Origin: Phytohabitans houttuyneae
GTDB lineage: Bacteria > Actinomycetota > Actinomycetes > Mycobacteriales > Micromonosporaceae
Direction: 5' to 3'
Length of the DNA stretch: 64,000 nt
Assembly: GCF_011764425.1 (NCBI RefSeq)
Contig: NZ_BLPF01000002.1
Coordinates: 1,798,997 to 1,862,996 of the forward strand
The translations under genes were made by a program, and so were the position numbers. A model generated the notes under the pieces. The model was not told the DNA's origin. It searched no databases and saw nothing but the letters and a program-made list of their open reading frames with translations. Shown piece by piece: positions 24,483 to 32,550 of this stretch (position 1 is its first letter; the number at the start of each line of letters is the position of its first letter).

Positions 24483-25598
24483 ATGCCGACGATCGAGGCG
24501 ATCGAGACGATCCCGCTGCGGGTTCCGTTACGCCACCACTACAAGGGCAGCTACTACTCGATGCGCAACCGCTGCACGATCATCACGCGCATCCGCACCT
24601 CGGACGGCGTCGTCGGCGAGGCCTACAACGCCGACACCGACGAGGAGCAGCACGAGGTGCTCGGCGTCATCCACAACGAGATCGCCCAGCGGGTGGTCGG
24701 GCTCGACGTGCTGCAGGTCGAGAAGGTGTGGCAGGCGATGCTCCCGGTCACCCTCGACCAGCTGCGCGACCGCGCGATCCCCATGCAGGCGATCGCCTGC
24801 GTCGACAGCGCGGTCTGGGATGCGGTCGGCAAGTACGCGGGCCAGCCGCTGTGGCGCCTGTGGGGCGGCTTCCGCGACCGCATCCCCATGATCGGGATCG
24901 GCGGCTACTACGGTTCCAGCGCCGCCGACCTGGAAAAGGAGCTGGAGTTCTTCAAGGCCGAGCACGGCATGGTCGGCATGAAGTTCAAGATCGGCGCGAA
25001 GCCACCGGCGGAGGATGCCGATCGCCTCCGCCAGGCCCGCAAGATCGTCGGGGACGACTTCCTGTTCGTCGTCGACGCCAACCAGGGGTACACGGTGAGT
25101 GAGGCCCTGGAGTTCCTCCGCCTGCTCGGCGACGACGTGCGGCTGCGCTGGTTCGAGGAGCCCACCCGGTGGCACGCCGACTGGCGCGGCCTGCGCGACG
25201 TGCGCTCCCGCGGCAACGTCAACGTGGCCGCCGGCCAGAGCGAGATCTCCCGGGTGGGCATGCGGGAGATCTTCGTCAACGGCGCGGTCGACGTCTGCAA
25301 CTACGACGCCTCCTGGGGCGGCGGCCCCACCGAGTGGCGGCGTGTGGCCGCGCTCGCCCTGGCCTTCGACGTGGAGCTCGGCCACCACGAGGAGGGCCAG
25401 GTCGCCTCGCACCTGCTCGCCTCGGTGCCCAACGGCACGTTCGTGGAGGCGTTCTCGCCCACCCGCGACCCGATCTTCTGGACGTTGCTGGCCAACCGGC
25501 CGGCACTGGTCAACGGCGAGCTGCCCCTGCCACAGGCCCCCGGTTTCGGGTGGGAGCTCGACGAGGACTTCATCCGCCGGCACCGGGCCGACGGATGA
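24483..25598 (+). CDS. Enolase-superfamily (MR/MLE) dehydratase or racemase
   Basis: A 371-aa protein. The KxK strand is 'GMVGMKFKIGAKPP'. The metal ligands are in 'FLFVVDANQGYT' (DxN), 'LRWFEEPTRWH' and 'VAAGQSEISR'. The C-terminal 'DVELGHHEEGQVASHLLAS' holds the His region. All catalytic features of an acid-sugar dehydratase are present, but the set differs from the paralogue at 18554, so the two probably act on different acids. ATG 24483 follows CAGGAG. It leads a rightward unit that continues into the LacI gene. Confidence 0.9.
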   Translation: MPTIEAIETIPLRVPLRHHYKGSYYSMRNRCTIITRIRTSDGVVGEAYNADTDEEQHEVLGVIHNEIAQRVVGLDVLQVEKVWQAMLPVTLDQLRDRAIPMQAIACVDSAVWDAVGKYAGQPLWRLWGGFRDRIPMIGIGGYYGSSAADLEKELEFFKAEHGMVGMKFKIGAKPPAEDADRLRQARKIVGDDFLFVVDANQGYTVSEALEFLRLLGDDVRLRWFEEPTRWHADWRGLRDVRSRGNVNVAAGQSEISRVGMREIFVNGAVDVCNYDASWGGGPTEWRRVAALALAFDVELGHHEEGQVASHLLASVPNGTFVEAFSPTRDPIFWTLLANRPALVNGELPLPQAPGFGWELDEDFIRRHRADG

Positions 25599-25649
25599 CC
25601 TGGTTTACTGCCCGTGACGAGCGGGACCCACTGGAGCGGGAGGACGTCG

Positions 25650-26723
25650 ATGGCAAGGTCCGACTCGGACGGCAGCGGAGCGACGATCCGCGACGTGGCC
25701 GTCCAGGCGGGTGTGGCGCTGTCGAGCGTCTCCCGGGTGCTCACCGGGCACCCGGACGTGTCGCCGGCCATGCGCGCCAAGGTGGAGGCGGCGGTCGCCG
25801 AGCTCGGCTACGAGCCCGACCTGCTGGCCCAGTCGCTGCGCAGCGGCTCGACCAAGACGATCGGGTTCGTGCTGCGCGACATCTCCAACCCGCTGTTCGC
25901 CAACATCGCCCGCGCCGCCGAGCAGGAGCTGCGCCGCTCCGGCTTCTCGATGCTGATCACCAGCTCGGACGGGCACCTCGACGTCGAGGCCCGCAACCTG
26001 GCGCTGCTGCGCCGCCGGCGGGTCGACGGGGTGATCGTCTCGCTGGTCTCGGAGGAGGCGGAGAGCACCCGCGCCGCGCTCACCGCGATCAACGGGCCGG
26101 TGGTGCTGCTCGACCGCGAGGTCGCCGGCCTGGGCGCCGCGGCGGTGCTCTGCGACCACTACTCCGGCGTGTACCGCGCCACCGGCGAGCTGCTGGCCCG
26201 CGGCCACCAGCGGATCGGCCTGGTCAGTGGCGCGCTCACCGTGCGCTCCTCGCGGGAGCGGCTGCGCGGCTACGAAGCGGCCTTCGCGGCCGCCGGCGTG
26301 CCGGTCGACCGGAGCCTGCTGGCTCTGGGCAGCTTCGACGCCGACTTCGCCAAGGCCGAGGTCATCCGGCTCTTCTCCCGCCGCGACGAGCCCACCGCGC
26401 TGATCACCGGCGGCATCGCCTCGGCGGCCGGCGCGCTGCAGGGCCTGCGGCAGCTGCGGCGGGCGATCGGCACCGACGTGGCGCTGGTGACGCTCGACGA
26501 GTGGCCGATGTTCGACGTGCTCGCGCCCGACCTCGCCTCCGTCTCCCGCGACTCCGGGGAGATGGGCACCGCCGCCGCCCGGCTGATGCTCGACATGCTC
26601 AAGGGCGCCGAGCCGCGCACCGTCGTCATCGACACCCATTTCACACCGCGCGACAGCGTCGGACCGGTCCGCCGGGCCACACCCGCGCCGCGCAAGGTGG
26701 CGCGCAAAGCCGCGTCGAAGTGA
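25650..26723 (+). CDS. LacI-family transcriptional regulator
   Basis: A 357-aa repressor. The N-terminal HTH 'ATIRDVAVQAGVALSSVSRVLTGHPDVSPAMRAKVEAAVAELGYEPD' is a classic LacI domain with the hinge helix 'DLLAQSLRSG'. The sugar-binding core runs 'TIGFVLRDISNPLFANIARAAEQELRRSGF' through 'GHQRIGLVSG' and 'ALVTLDEWPMFDVLAPDLASVSRD'. A basic tail (APRKVARKAASK) is added. GGGAGG precedes ATG 25650. It most likely binds the CTGGAAACG-type sites found at 15.26, 15.37, 24.44, 27.52, 27.62 and 27.65 kb and is released by a pathway sugar. Confidence 0.93.
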   Translation: MARSDSDGSGATIRDVAVQAGVALSSVSRVLTGHPDVSPAMRAKVEAAVAELGYEPDLLAQSLRSGSTKTIGFVLRDISNPLFANIARAAEQELRRSGFSMLITSSDGHLDVEARNLALLRRRRVDGVIVSLVSEEAESTRAALTAINGPVVLLDREVAGLGAAAVLCDHYSGVYRATGELLARGHQRIGLVSGALTVRSSRERLRGYEAAFAAAGVPVDRSLLALGSFDADFAKAEVIRLFSRRDEPTALITGGIASAAGALQGLRQLRRAIGTDVALVTLDEWPMFDVLAPDLASVSRDSGEMGTAAARLMLDMLKGAEPRTVVIDTHFTPRDSVGPVRRATPAPRKVARKAASK

Positions 26724-26751
26724 CGCCCCGCGGGGGCCGGAGGTGGCAGCC

Positions 26752-27507
26752 GTGACGAACACGCTCGACGGCACGTCCGTCGTGGTCACCGGGGCGACCG
26801 GCGGCATCGGCGCCGCGGTCGCGCGGCTGGTCGCCGCCGACGGCGCCGCGGTGCTCGCGGTCGACCTCGACCCGGGCCGGCTCGACTCCCTGGTGGCCGA
26901 CCTCCCCGGCGCCGGCCACCGCGCGATCCCCGCTGACCTGCGCGACCTGCGGTCGCACCAAGAAATCCTCGACGGGGTACGAGCCATCGGGCGCCCGCTC
27001 GCCGGGCTGGCCCACCTGGCGGCGGTCCTGCGTCGCCGGCACCGCCTCGAGGACATCACCGAGGAAGACTGGGACCTGCAGATCGACACCAACCTCAAGG
27101 CCACCTTCTTCCTCAACCGCGCGGTCGGCCTCCACCTGGCCGGCCAGGGGCGGGGCGGCTCGATCGTCAACCTCTCCTCGCAGGGCTGGTGGACCGGCGG
27201 GCTCGGCGGCTCGGTGGTCTACAACGCGGCCAAGGGCGCCGTCGTCTCCATGACCCGCGGCCTGGCCCGCACGCTCGCCGCCGACGGCGTACGGGTCAAC
27301 ACCGTGGCGCCTGGCTTCATCGACACGGCCATGATGCGCGGCGGCCTCTCCGACGAGCAGCTGGCCGCCTCGGTGGCGCAGGTGCCGCTGGGGCGGCTGG
27401 GCACGCCGGAGGAGGTCGCCGACGCGGTGGTCTACCTGCTGCGCCCCGGCGCCGCGTACGTCACCGGGGCGACGCTCAACGTCTCCGGTGGCCAGCTCAT
27501 GTACTGA
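26752..27507 (+). CDS. SDR-family sugar/polyol dehydrogenase
   Basis: A 251-aa classical SDR. 'SVVVTGATGGIGAAVARLVAADGA' is the cofactor-binding TGxxxGIG. 'VDLDPGRL' has an Asp favouring NAD. The catalytic set is 'GSIVNLSSQG' and the 'YNAAK' motif, followed by 'VNTVAPGFIDTAM'. GTG 26752 is preceded by GGAGG. Next to the LacI gene and the sugar importer, it is a candidate for the first oxidation of the imported sugar or a later 2-keto-3-deoxy acid oxidation. Confidence 0.9.
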   Translation: MTNTLDGTSVVVTGATGGIGAAVARLVAADGAAVLAVDLDPGRLDSLVADLPGAGHRAIPADLRDLRSHQEILDGVRAIGRPLAGLAHLAAVLRRRHRLEDITEEDWDLQIDTNLKATFFLNRAVGLHLAGQGRGGSIVNLSSQGWWTGGLGGSVVYNAAKGAVVSMTRGLARTLAADGVRVNTVAPGFIDTAMMRGGLSDEQLAASVAQVPLGRLGTPEEVADAVVYLLRPGAAYVTGATLNVSGGQLMY

Positions 27508-27515
27508 ACCACGTC

Positions 27516-27652
27516 CTGGAAACGACTCCATACTGCCGACGGGCGCCGCCATCGATCGATGACGGTCGTCCGGCGGATCATGCTGGGAGGGCGTTTCCGC
27601 AGGAAATAACGATTCTGGAAACGTTGCCAGAAGCGTTGACAAACGATTCCAG
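27516..27652. promoter_or_regulatory. Cluster of LacI-type operators before the sugar ABC importer
   Basis: Three sites lie in the 190-bp gap ahead of the importer: CTGGAAACGACTCCA (27516-27530), CTGGAAACGTTGCCAG (27615-27630) and AAACGATTCCAG (27641-27652, opposite orientation). A partial GCGTTTCC is at 27591. Their number and spacing suggest looping or cooperative repression of the importer operon. Confidence 0.72.
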
Positions 27653-27697
27653 CCAGCGTTAGCGTCCGCTAACAAGCTCGAAACATCTCCCTGGCAG

Positions 27698-29133
27698 GTG
27701 ACAGTGGGCACGCAGATATCCCCGACCCCCGGGACCACTCCCAGTCTTTTCTCCCGCCGCACCCTCCTGCGCGCCTCGGTGCTCGGCGCCGGCGCGCTGA
27801 CCACCGCCCCGCTGCTGGCGGCGTGCGGCTCCGACGACGGCGGCACCGCCGCCCCCGCTCCGCGCCCTCGCTGGTCAAGCCCAGCGGCACGGTGACGCTC
27901 ACGCTCTGGTCCTGGGCGTGGCCCGAGGAGCCGGCCGCCGGCAAGCTCAAGGCCGCGTTCGAGGCCGCCGTCCCCGAGGTCAAGCTCGAGATCAAAAAGT
28001 TCCCGTTCCCCGACTACGAGACCGCGCTGCGCACCGCCGTGCCCAACGGCACCTCCGGCGACGTGCTGCACCTGCAGACCGGCTCGATGATCCGGCAGTA
28101 CGCGCAGTTCCTCTCCCCGGTCGAAGACCTGGCCAAGCAGGCCTACGGCGAGGACTGGGAGACCCAGTTCCTGGAGGGCTCGGTCAAGGAGATCCGGGAC
28201 AGCGTGCCGCAGGGCCAGCCACTGGTCGCGATGCCCCAGCAGTACTCCATCGGTGGCGTCCTCTGGGTCAACCGGGCCGTCCTTGCCAAGGCCGGCGGCC
28301 AGGTGCCCACCTCGCACGAGGAGTTCGTGCGGATCTCCCGCGACCTGCGCGGCCAGGGCCTGGTCGGCGCCACCTGGGGTGCCAAGGACAACTGGCCCAA
28401 CACCGACTTCCTCGTCCAGTTCGCCAGCCAGTTCAAGCCGGGCATCGTCGCCGCGGCCGAGGCCGGCGAGGCGAGCTTCACCGACGACGCGATCGTGGCC
28501 GGCCTCGACTACCTCAAGCGCACGCTCGCCGACGAGCTGTGGAACAAGGCGCCCTTCGCGACACCGGCCTTCCCCGACGCGTACGACCTGTTCTTCAACG
28601 GCAAGGCCGGCGCCGCCTCGATCGGCACCTGGGGAGTCGGCGCGCTCTTCGCCGGACCCAACCGGCTCAGGGACTGGGCGGCCTGCCTGTGGCCGAAGCT
28701 GCCGGACGCGCCCGACGACAACTGGCTCGGCTCCAGCGTCTCCGGGCTCCCGCAGGCCTCCAGCACCTCGGCCGTGCGGCCGTGGCGCACCGTCAACGTC
28801 GCCTCCGCCATGCGCGGCGACCTCTCGCCGGACAAGCAGTGGGCGGCGTGGAAGTTCATCGAGTGGTCCTGCGGCGAGGACGGCCAGAAGGCCGGCTCGG
28901 CGACCTACACGCCGGCCCGCAAGGGCATCCGCCCCGACGGCCTCAACGCCGAGTGGGAAAAAATCTACGACTGGCACAACGAGCTCGGCAAGGGCGCCGA
29001 GCGCCGCGAGTTCGACTACATCGAGACCCGCAAGGCGATCGAGACCGCCATCGCGGCCGTGTGTGTCAACAACGCCGACCCCAAGGCCGAGCTCCAACGG
29101 GTGGACGCCGCCGCGGCGCGCGCGCGGAAGTGA
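27698..29133 (+). CDS. Sugar ABC transporter substrate-binding lipoprotein (one frameshift as assembled)
   Basis: The first frame gives a Tat-like/lipoprotein leader 'FSRRTLLRASVLGAGALTTAPLLAAC' with a lipobox Cys. It runs out of frame near 27852-27862. The next frame continues 'SLVKPSGTVTLTLWSWAWPEEPAAGKLKAAFEAAVPEVKLEIKKFPFPDYETALRTAVPNG' to a complete CUT1-type family 1 binding protein ('DDNWLGSSVSGLP', 'WAAWKFIEWSCGEDGQK'). One extra C in the five-C run restores a protein of about 478 aa. Its role is to capture an oligosaccharide or glycoside outside the cell for the two permeases that follow. The start may be GTG 27698 or 27704. Confidence 0.88.
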
Positions 29134-30098
29134 TGTCGAACGTGGGGTTGGACACCAGGGCGCAGGAGCGGCAGCCGGAGGTCGGGACGAAGACCGCCGG
29201 CGCCGCCCCCGCGCCCCGGCGCCGCCGCCGACCCTCACCCGGCTGGCTGTACGTCGCCCCCGCGCTCGCGGTCTTCGCCATCTTCGTGGCCTACCCGATC
29301 GTCGCGACGATCCGCTCCAGCTTCTACGACTACGACGGCATCTCCCCGATCCGCGAGTGGGTGGGGCTGGACAACTACCGCGAGATGCTCGGCGGGCTCG
29401 ACCCGTACTTCTGGAAGGCGGTCACCAACACTCTGCTGTGGACAGTGGTGACCGTGCCCGTGCAGCTGGCCATCGGGCTCGGCCTCGCCCTGCTGCTCGA
29501 CGGCGCGCTGCGCGGCCGGGTCGTGTACCGCACGGTGTTCTTCATGCCGGCCGTCCTCTCCTCGGCGGTCATCGCGTTCGCCTGGGGCTGGATCTTCAAC
29601 CCCGACGAGGGAGTCGCCACCCGCGTCATCCGCGCGACCGGCGGCACCGGCCAGGCGTGGCTCGCCGAGCCGGCGACCGCGATCTGGGCCGCCTTCGGCG
29701 TGAGCGCCTGGCGGTACTCCGGACTGTTCATGCTCTTCTACCTCGCGGCGATGCAGATGATCCCGCGCGACCTGTACGAGTCGGCGCGGATCGACGGCGC
29801 CTCGTGGTGGCAGCGCGCCCGCCGCATCACCGTGCCGCAGGTACGGCCGATGACCATGCTGCTGACCCTGTTCGGCGTGATCGGCGCGTTCCGGGAGTTC
29901 GAAGTGGTCTACATCCTGACCCGCGGCGGCCCCGCGCACGCCACCGACCTGCTCTCCATCCAGATCTTCGACCAGGCCTTCGACCTGTCCCGACCGGGCT
30001 ACGCGGCCGCCATCGCCACCGCGCTGCTGGCGCTGACCGCGATCTGCGCGATCGTGCTGCTGCGCCTGATCAGCTGGGCCAACCGGAGCGTCGAATGA
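29133..30098 (+). CDS. Sugar ABC transporter permease 1 (MalF-type)
   Basis: A 321-aa inner-membrane protein. After a basic N-terminal tail it has six helices starting 'GWLYVAPALAVFAIFVAYPIVATI'. The EAA loop 'YESARIDGASWWQRARRITVPQVRPMTMLLTLFGVIGAFREFEVVYILTRGGP' is typical of carbohydrate CUT1 permeases. ATG 29133 overlaps the TGA of the binding protein (TGATG). It forms a heterodimeric channel with the next gene. The ATPase is not encoded here; actinomycetes often share one MsiK-type ATPase. Confidence 0.94.
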   Translation: MSNVGLDTRAQERQPEVGTKTAGAAPAPRRRRRPSPGWLYVAPALAVFAIFVAYPIVATIRSSFYDYDGISPIREWVGLDNYREMLGGLDPYFWKAVTNTLLWTVVTVPVQLAIGLGLALLLDGALRGRVVYRTVFFMPAVLSSAVIAFAWGWIFNPDEGVATRVIRATGGTGQAWLAEPATAIWAAFGVSAWRYSGLFMLFYLAAMQMIPRDLYESARIDGASWWQRARRITVPQVRPMTMLLTLFGVIGAFREFEVVYILTRGGPAHATDLLSIQIFDQAFDLSRPGYAAAIATALLALTAICAIVLLRLISWANRSVE

Positions 30099-30931
30099 GC
30101 CCCACGACGACGAGCCGCGCCGCCCGCGACCGGCTGGCCTGGTCCCACCTCGCGCTGCTGCCGCTGGCAGTGCTGTGGCTGCTGCCGATCGCGCTGCTGC
30201 TCAACGGCGCGCTGCGCACCAGCACCGCCGACATCTTCAGCGTCACGCCGAGCGGGCTGACCCTGGAAAACCTCATCGCGGTATGGCGGGAGACCGACCT
30301 GCTGCGCATGTTCGTCAACAGCACGGTCGTCACGATCGCGTCGGTCGTGGCCGTCGTCGTGCTCGGCTCGCTGGCCGGCTTCGGGCTGGCCTTCTACCGC
30401 TTCCGCGGCTCCGGGATCGTGCTGCTGATCCTGCTGTCCGGCATCATGCTCGCACCCGCCGCGATCATCGTCCCGCTGTACGAGCTGATCCTCGACCTCG
30501 GCCTGCTCAACACCTACCCCGCCCTCGTCGGCCCGTACACCGCGCTGGGGCTGGCCGCGTCCGTGCTGCTGTACCGCAACGCCTTCCTGGCCCTGCCCAA
30601 CGAGCTGCGCGAAGCGGCCAGCCTCGACGGCGCCGGGAGCTTCCGCATCTACCTGCGCATGTACCTGCCGCTCGCCCGCACCGCCACCGTCACGATCGCG
30701 ATCCTGCAAGGGCTCGCGGCGTGGAACGACTACATCCTCGCGTTGCTGTTCATGACCGACGGCAAGCACGAGACGGTACAGCTCGCCTTCATCGCCTTCC
30801 AGGGACAGTACTTCTCGTCGCTGCCCAAGCAGTTCGCGGTCATGGCGATCGTCATGCTCCCCGTGCTGATCATCTTCCTCGTCGCGCAACGCGCCTTCGT
30901 CAGCGGCCTCTCGGCCGGCGCCGTCAAGTAG
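30095..30931 (+). CDS. Sugar ABC transporter permease 2 (MalG-type)
   Basis: A 278-aa membrane protein with six helices. The EAA motif reads 'ELREAASLDGAGSFRIYLRMYLPLARTATVTIAILQGLAAWNDYILALLFM', typical of MalG/CUT1. 'PAAIIVPLYELILDLGLLNTYPALVGPYTALGLAASVLLYRNAF' is also standard. The ATG overlaps the stop of permease 1 (ATGA). With the binding protein it makes a three-gene importer under the operator cluster at 27.5-27.65 kb. Confidence 0.94.
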   Translation: MSPTTTSRAARDRLAWSHLALLPLAVLWLLPIALLLNGALRTSTADIFSVTPSGLTLENLIAVWRETDLLRMFVNSTVVTIASVVAVVVLGSLAGFGLAFYRFRGSGIVLLILLSGIMLAPAAIIVPLYELILDLGLLNTYPALVGPYTALGLAASVLLYRNAFLALPNELREAASLDGAGSFRIYLRMYLPLARTATVTIAILQGLAAWNDYILALLFMTDGKHETVQLAFIAFQGQYFSSLPKQFAVMAIVMLPVLIIFLVAQRAFVSGLSAGAVK

Positions 30932-30951
30932 GCCACGAAAGCGAGACCACT

Positions 30952-32550
30952 GTGGACTGGAGCACCCTCGGCGTCGTGCAGGCGCTGGGCGGTGGGGCCG
31001 ACCCCGCCGCCGATCCCGGCACCTGCCGCGTCACCACCCCCGACGGCCACACCGTCGACATCCCCGCCTTCACCGGCGCCGACGGCCGGCTGCGGGCCCG
31101 GGTGCGGCACACCGCGCCCGGCACCTACGAGTTCACCTTCTCCGCCGGCACCACCGCCACCGTCGAGATGCCCGCGCCACCGCCGCCGCGCCGCGACCTC
31201 ACCGCCCGTCCGGGCGAGCGGTTCCTGCGCGACGAAAACGGCCAGCCGTTCCTGTGGGTCGCCGACACCTGGTGGTACGCGTTCAGCGAGCGCGCCGACG
31301 ACGCCGCCTTCGCCGAGCTGGTGCAGCTGCGTCGCACACAGGGGTTCACGGTCGTGCAGCTCGTCGCCGGCCTGTACCCCGAAACGACAGCCTTCACCCC
31401 GCAGGCCGCGACCGGCGGCCGGTGGTCCTGGACACCGGACCTGAGCCACCCCGATCCACAGTGGTGGGACGACGCCGAGCGGCGCCTGGCGGCGGTCGTC
31501 GCGGCCGGCCTGACCCCCGCCGTCGTCGGCGCGTGGAGCTACTACCTGCTCGACCTCGGCGACGAGCGCATCCGCCGGCACTGGCGCGAGATCATCGCCC
31601 GCTGGGCCGCCCTCCCGGTGCTCTGGTGCGTCTGCGGCGAGGTCGGGCTGCCGCACTACGACGAGCTGACCGCCGACGACCTGCCCGACCGCGTCGCCGA
31701 CCTGGTCACCCGCTGGTCCGCGATCGGCGCCGAGCTGCGCAGGACCGACCCCTACCAGCGGCCGGTCACGTACCACCCCTGCCCGGCGTTCCGGCACCAC
31801 ACCAGCCTCGACGCGGTCGGCGACCAGGCCGAGGTCGACCTCGTGTGGATGCAGACCGGCCACGCCGACCGGGGCTCGGTGGCGCAGTCGCTGCGCGCCC
31901 TCGACCAGGCCCGCGCCGCCGAACCCCCGCTGCCGGTCGTCAACTCCGAGGTCTGCTACGAGGGGATCGCGGCCGGCTCCTCCGCGACGCTGCAACGGAT
32001 GCTCTTCTGGTCGCACATGCTCGGCGGCGCGGCCGGCCACACCTACGGCGCGCAGGGCATCTGGGCCTTCGCCCGCGGCCGGGCCGACGACCCCGGCGAC
32101 GTGTGGGGCACGACCGACTGGCAGGAGGCGGCGCGGCTGCCCGGCGCGGCGCAGACCGGGCTCGGCGGGCGGCTGCTGTCGGAGCTGCGGTGGTGGGAGC
32201 ACCGCCCGTGGCAGAGCGGCGTGGCGCCCTACGCGACGCGGGAGAGCCCCTTCCTGCCGTACTGCGCGGGCACCGGCACCGAACGCGTCGTCTACGTACC
32301 CGCCAACAGCCTGCGCGAGCCCACCATCGGCATCTCGCTCGCGCTGCGCACCCTCGGGCTGCGCGAGCTCGGCGCCGGCACGTGGCGCGTCGACGTGGTC
32401 AACCCGCGCACCGGCGCGGTCGCCGCCACCCACGCCGCCCGCGTCGACGCGACAGGGGAGTGGGAGCTGCCCGGCACCCACTTCGCCACCTCCCTACCCA
32501 CCTTCGAAGACTGGTTGCTGATCTGCCGTAAGGAGGGCGACGCAGCATGA
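30952..32550 (+). CDS. DUF4038 (apiosidase-like) glycoside hydrolase
   Basis: A 532-aa protein without signal peptide, so probably cytosolic. The catalytic barrel begins 'RFLRDENGQPFLWVADTWWYAFSERADD', the DUF4038 start, and continues with 'LRRTQGFTVVQLVAG', 'WVCGEVGLPHY'-type and 'PVVNSEVCYEGIAAG' strands with candidate catalytic Glu residues. The last 90 residues ('RVVYVPANSLRE...WRVDVVNPRTGAV') resemble the small beta domain found after DUF4038. The founding relative (GH140) removes apiose from rhamnogalacturonan II. It probably hydrolyses an imported oligosaccharide. Start GTG 30952. Confidence 0.82.
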   Translation: MDWSTLGVVQALGGGADPAADPGTCRVTTPDGHTVDIPAFTGADGRLRARVRHTAPGTYEFTFSAGTTATVEMPAPPPPRRDLTARPGERFLRDENGQPFLWVADTWWYAFSERADDAAFAELVQLRRTQGFTVVQLVAGLYPETTAFTPQAATGGRWSWTPDLSHPDPQWWDDAERRLAAVVAAGLTPAVVGAWSYYLLDLGDERIRRHWREIIARWAALPVLWCVCGEVGLPHYDELTADDLPDRVADLVTRWSAIGAELRRTDPYQRPVTYHPCPAFRHHTSLDAVGDQAEVDLVWMQTGHADRGSVAQSLRALDQARAAEPPLPVVNSEVCYEGIAAGSSATLQRMLFWSHMLGGAAGHTYGAQGIWAFARGRADDPGDVWGTTDWQEAARLPGAAQTGLGGRLLSELRWWEHRPWQSGVAPYATRESPFLPYCAGTGTERVVYVPANSLREPTIGISLALRTLGLRELGAGTWRVDVVNPRTGAVAATHAARVDATGEWELPGTHFATSLPTFEDWLLICRKEGDAA

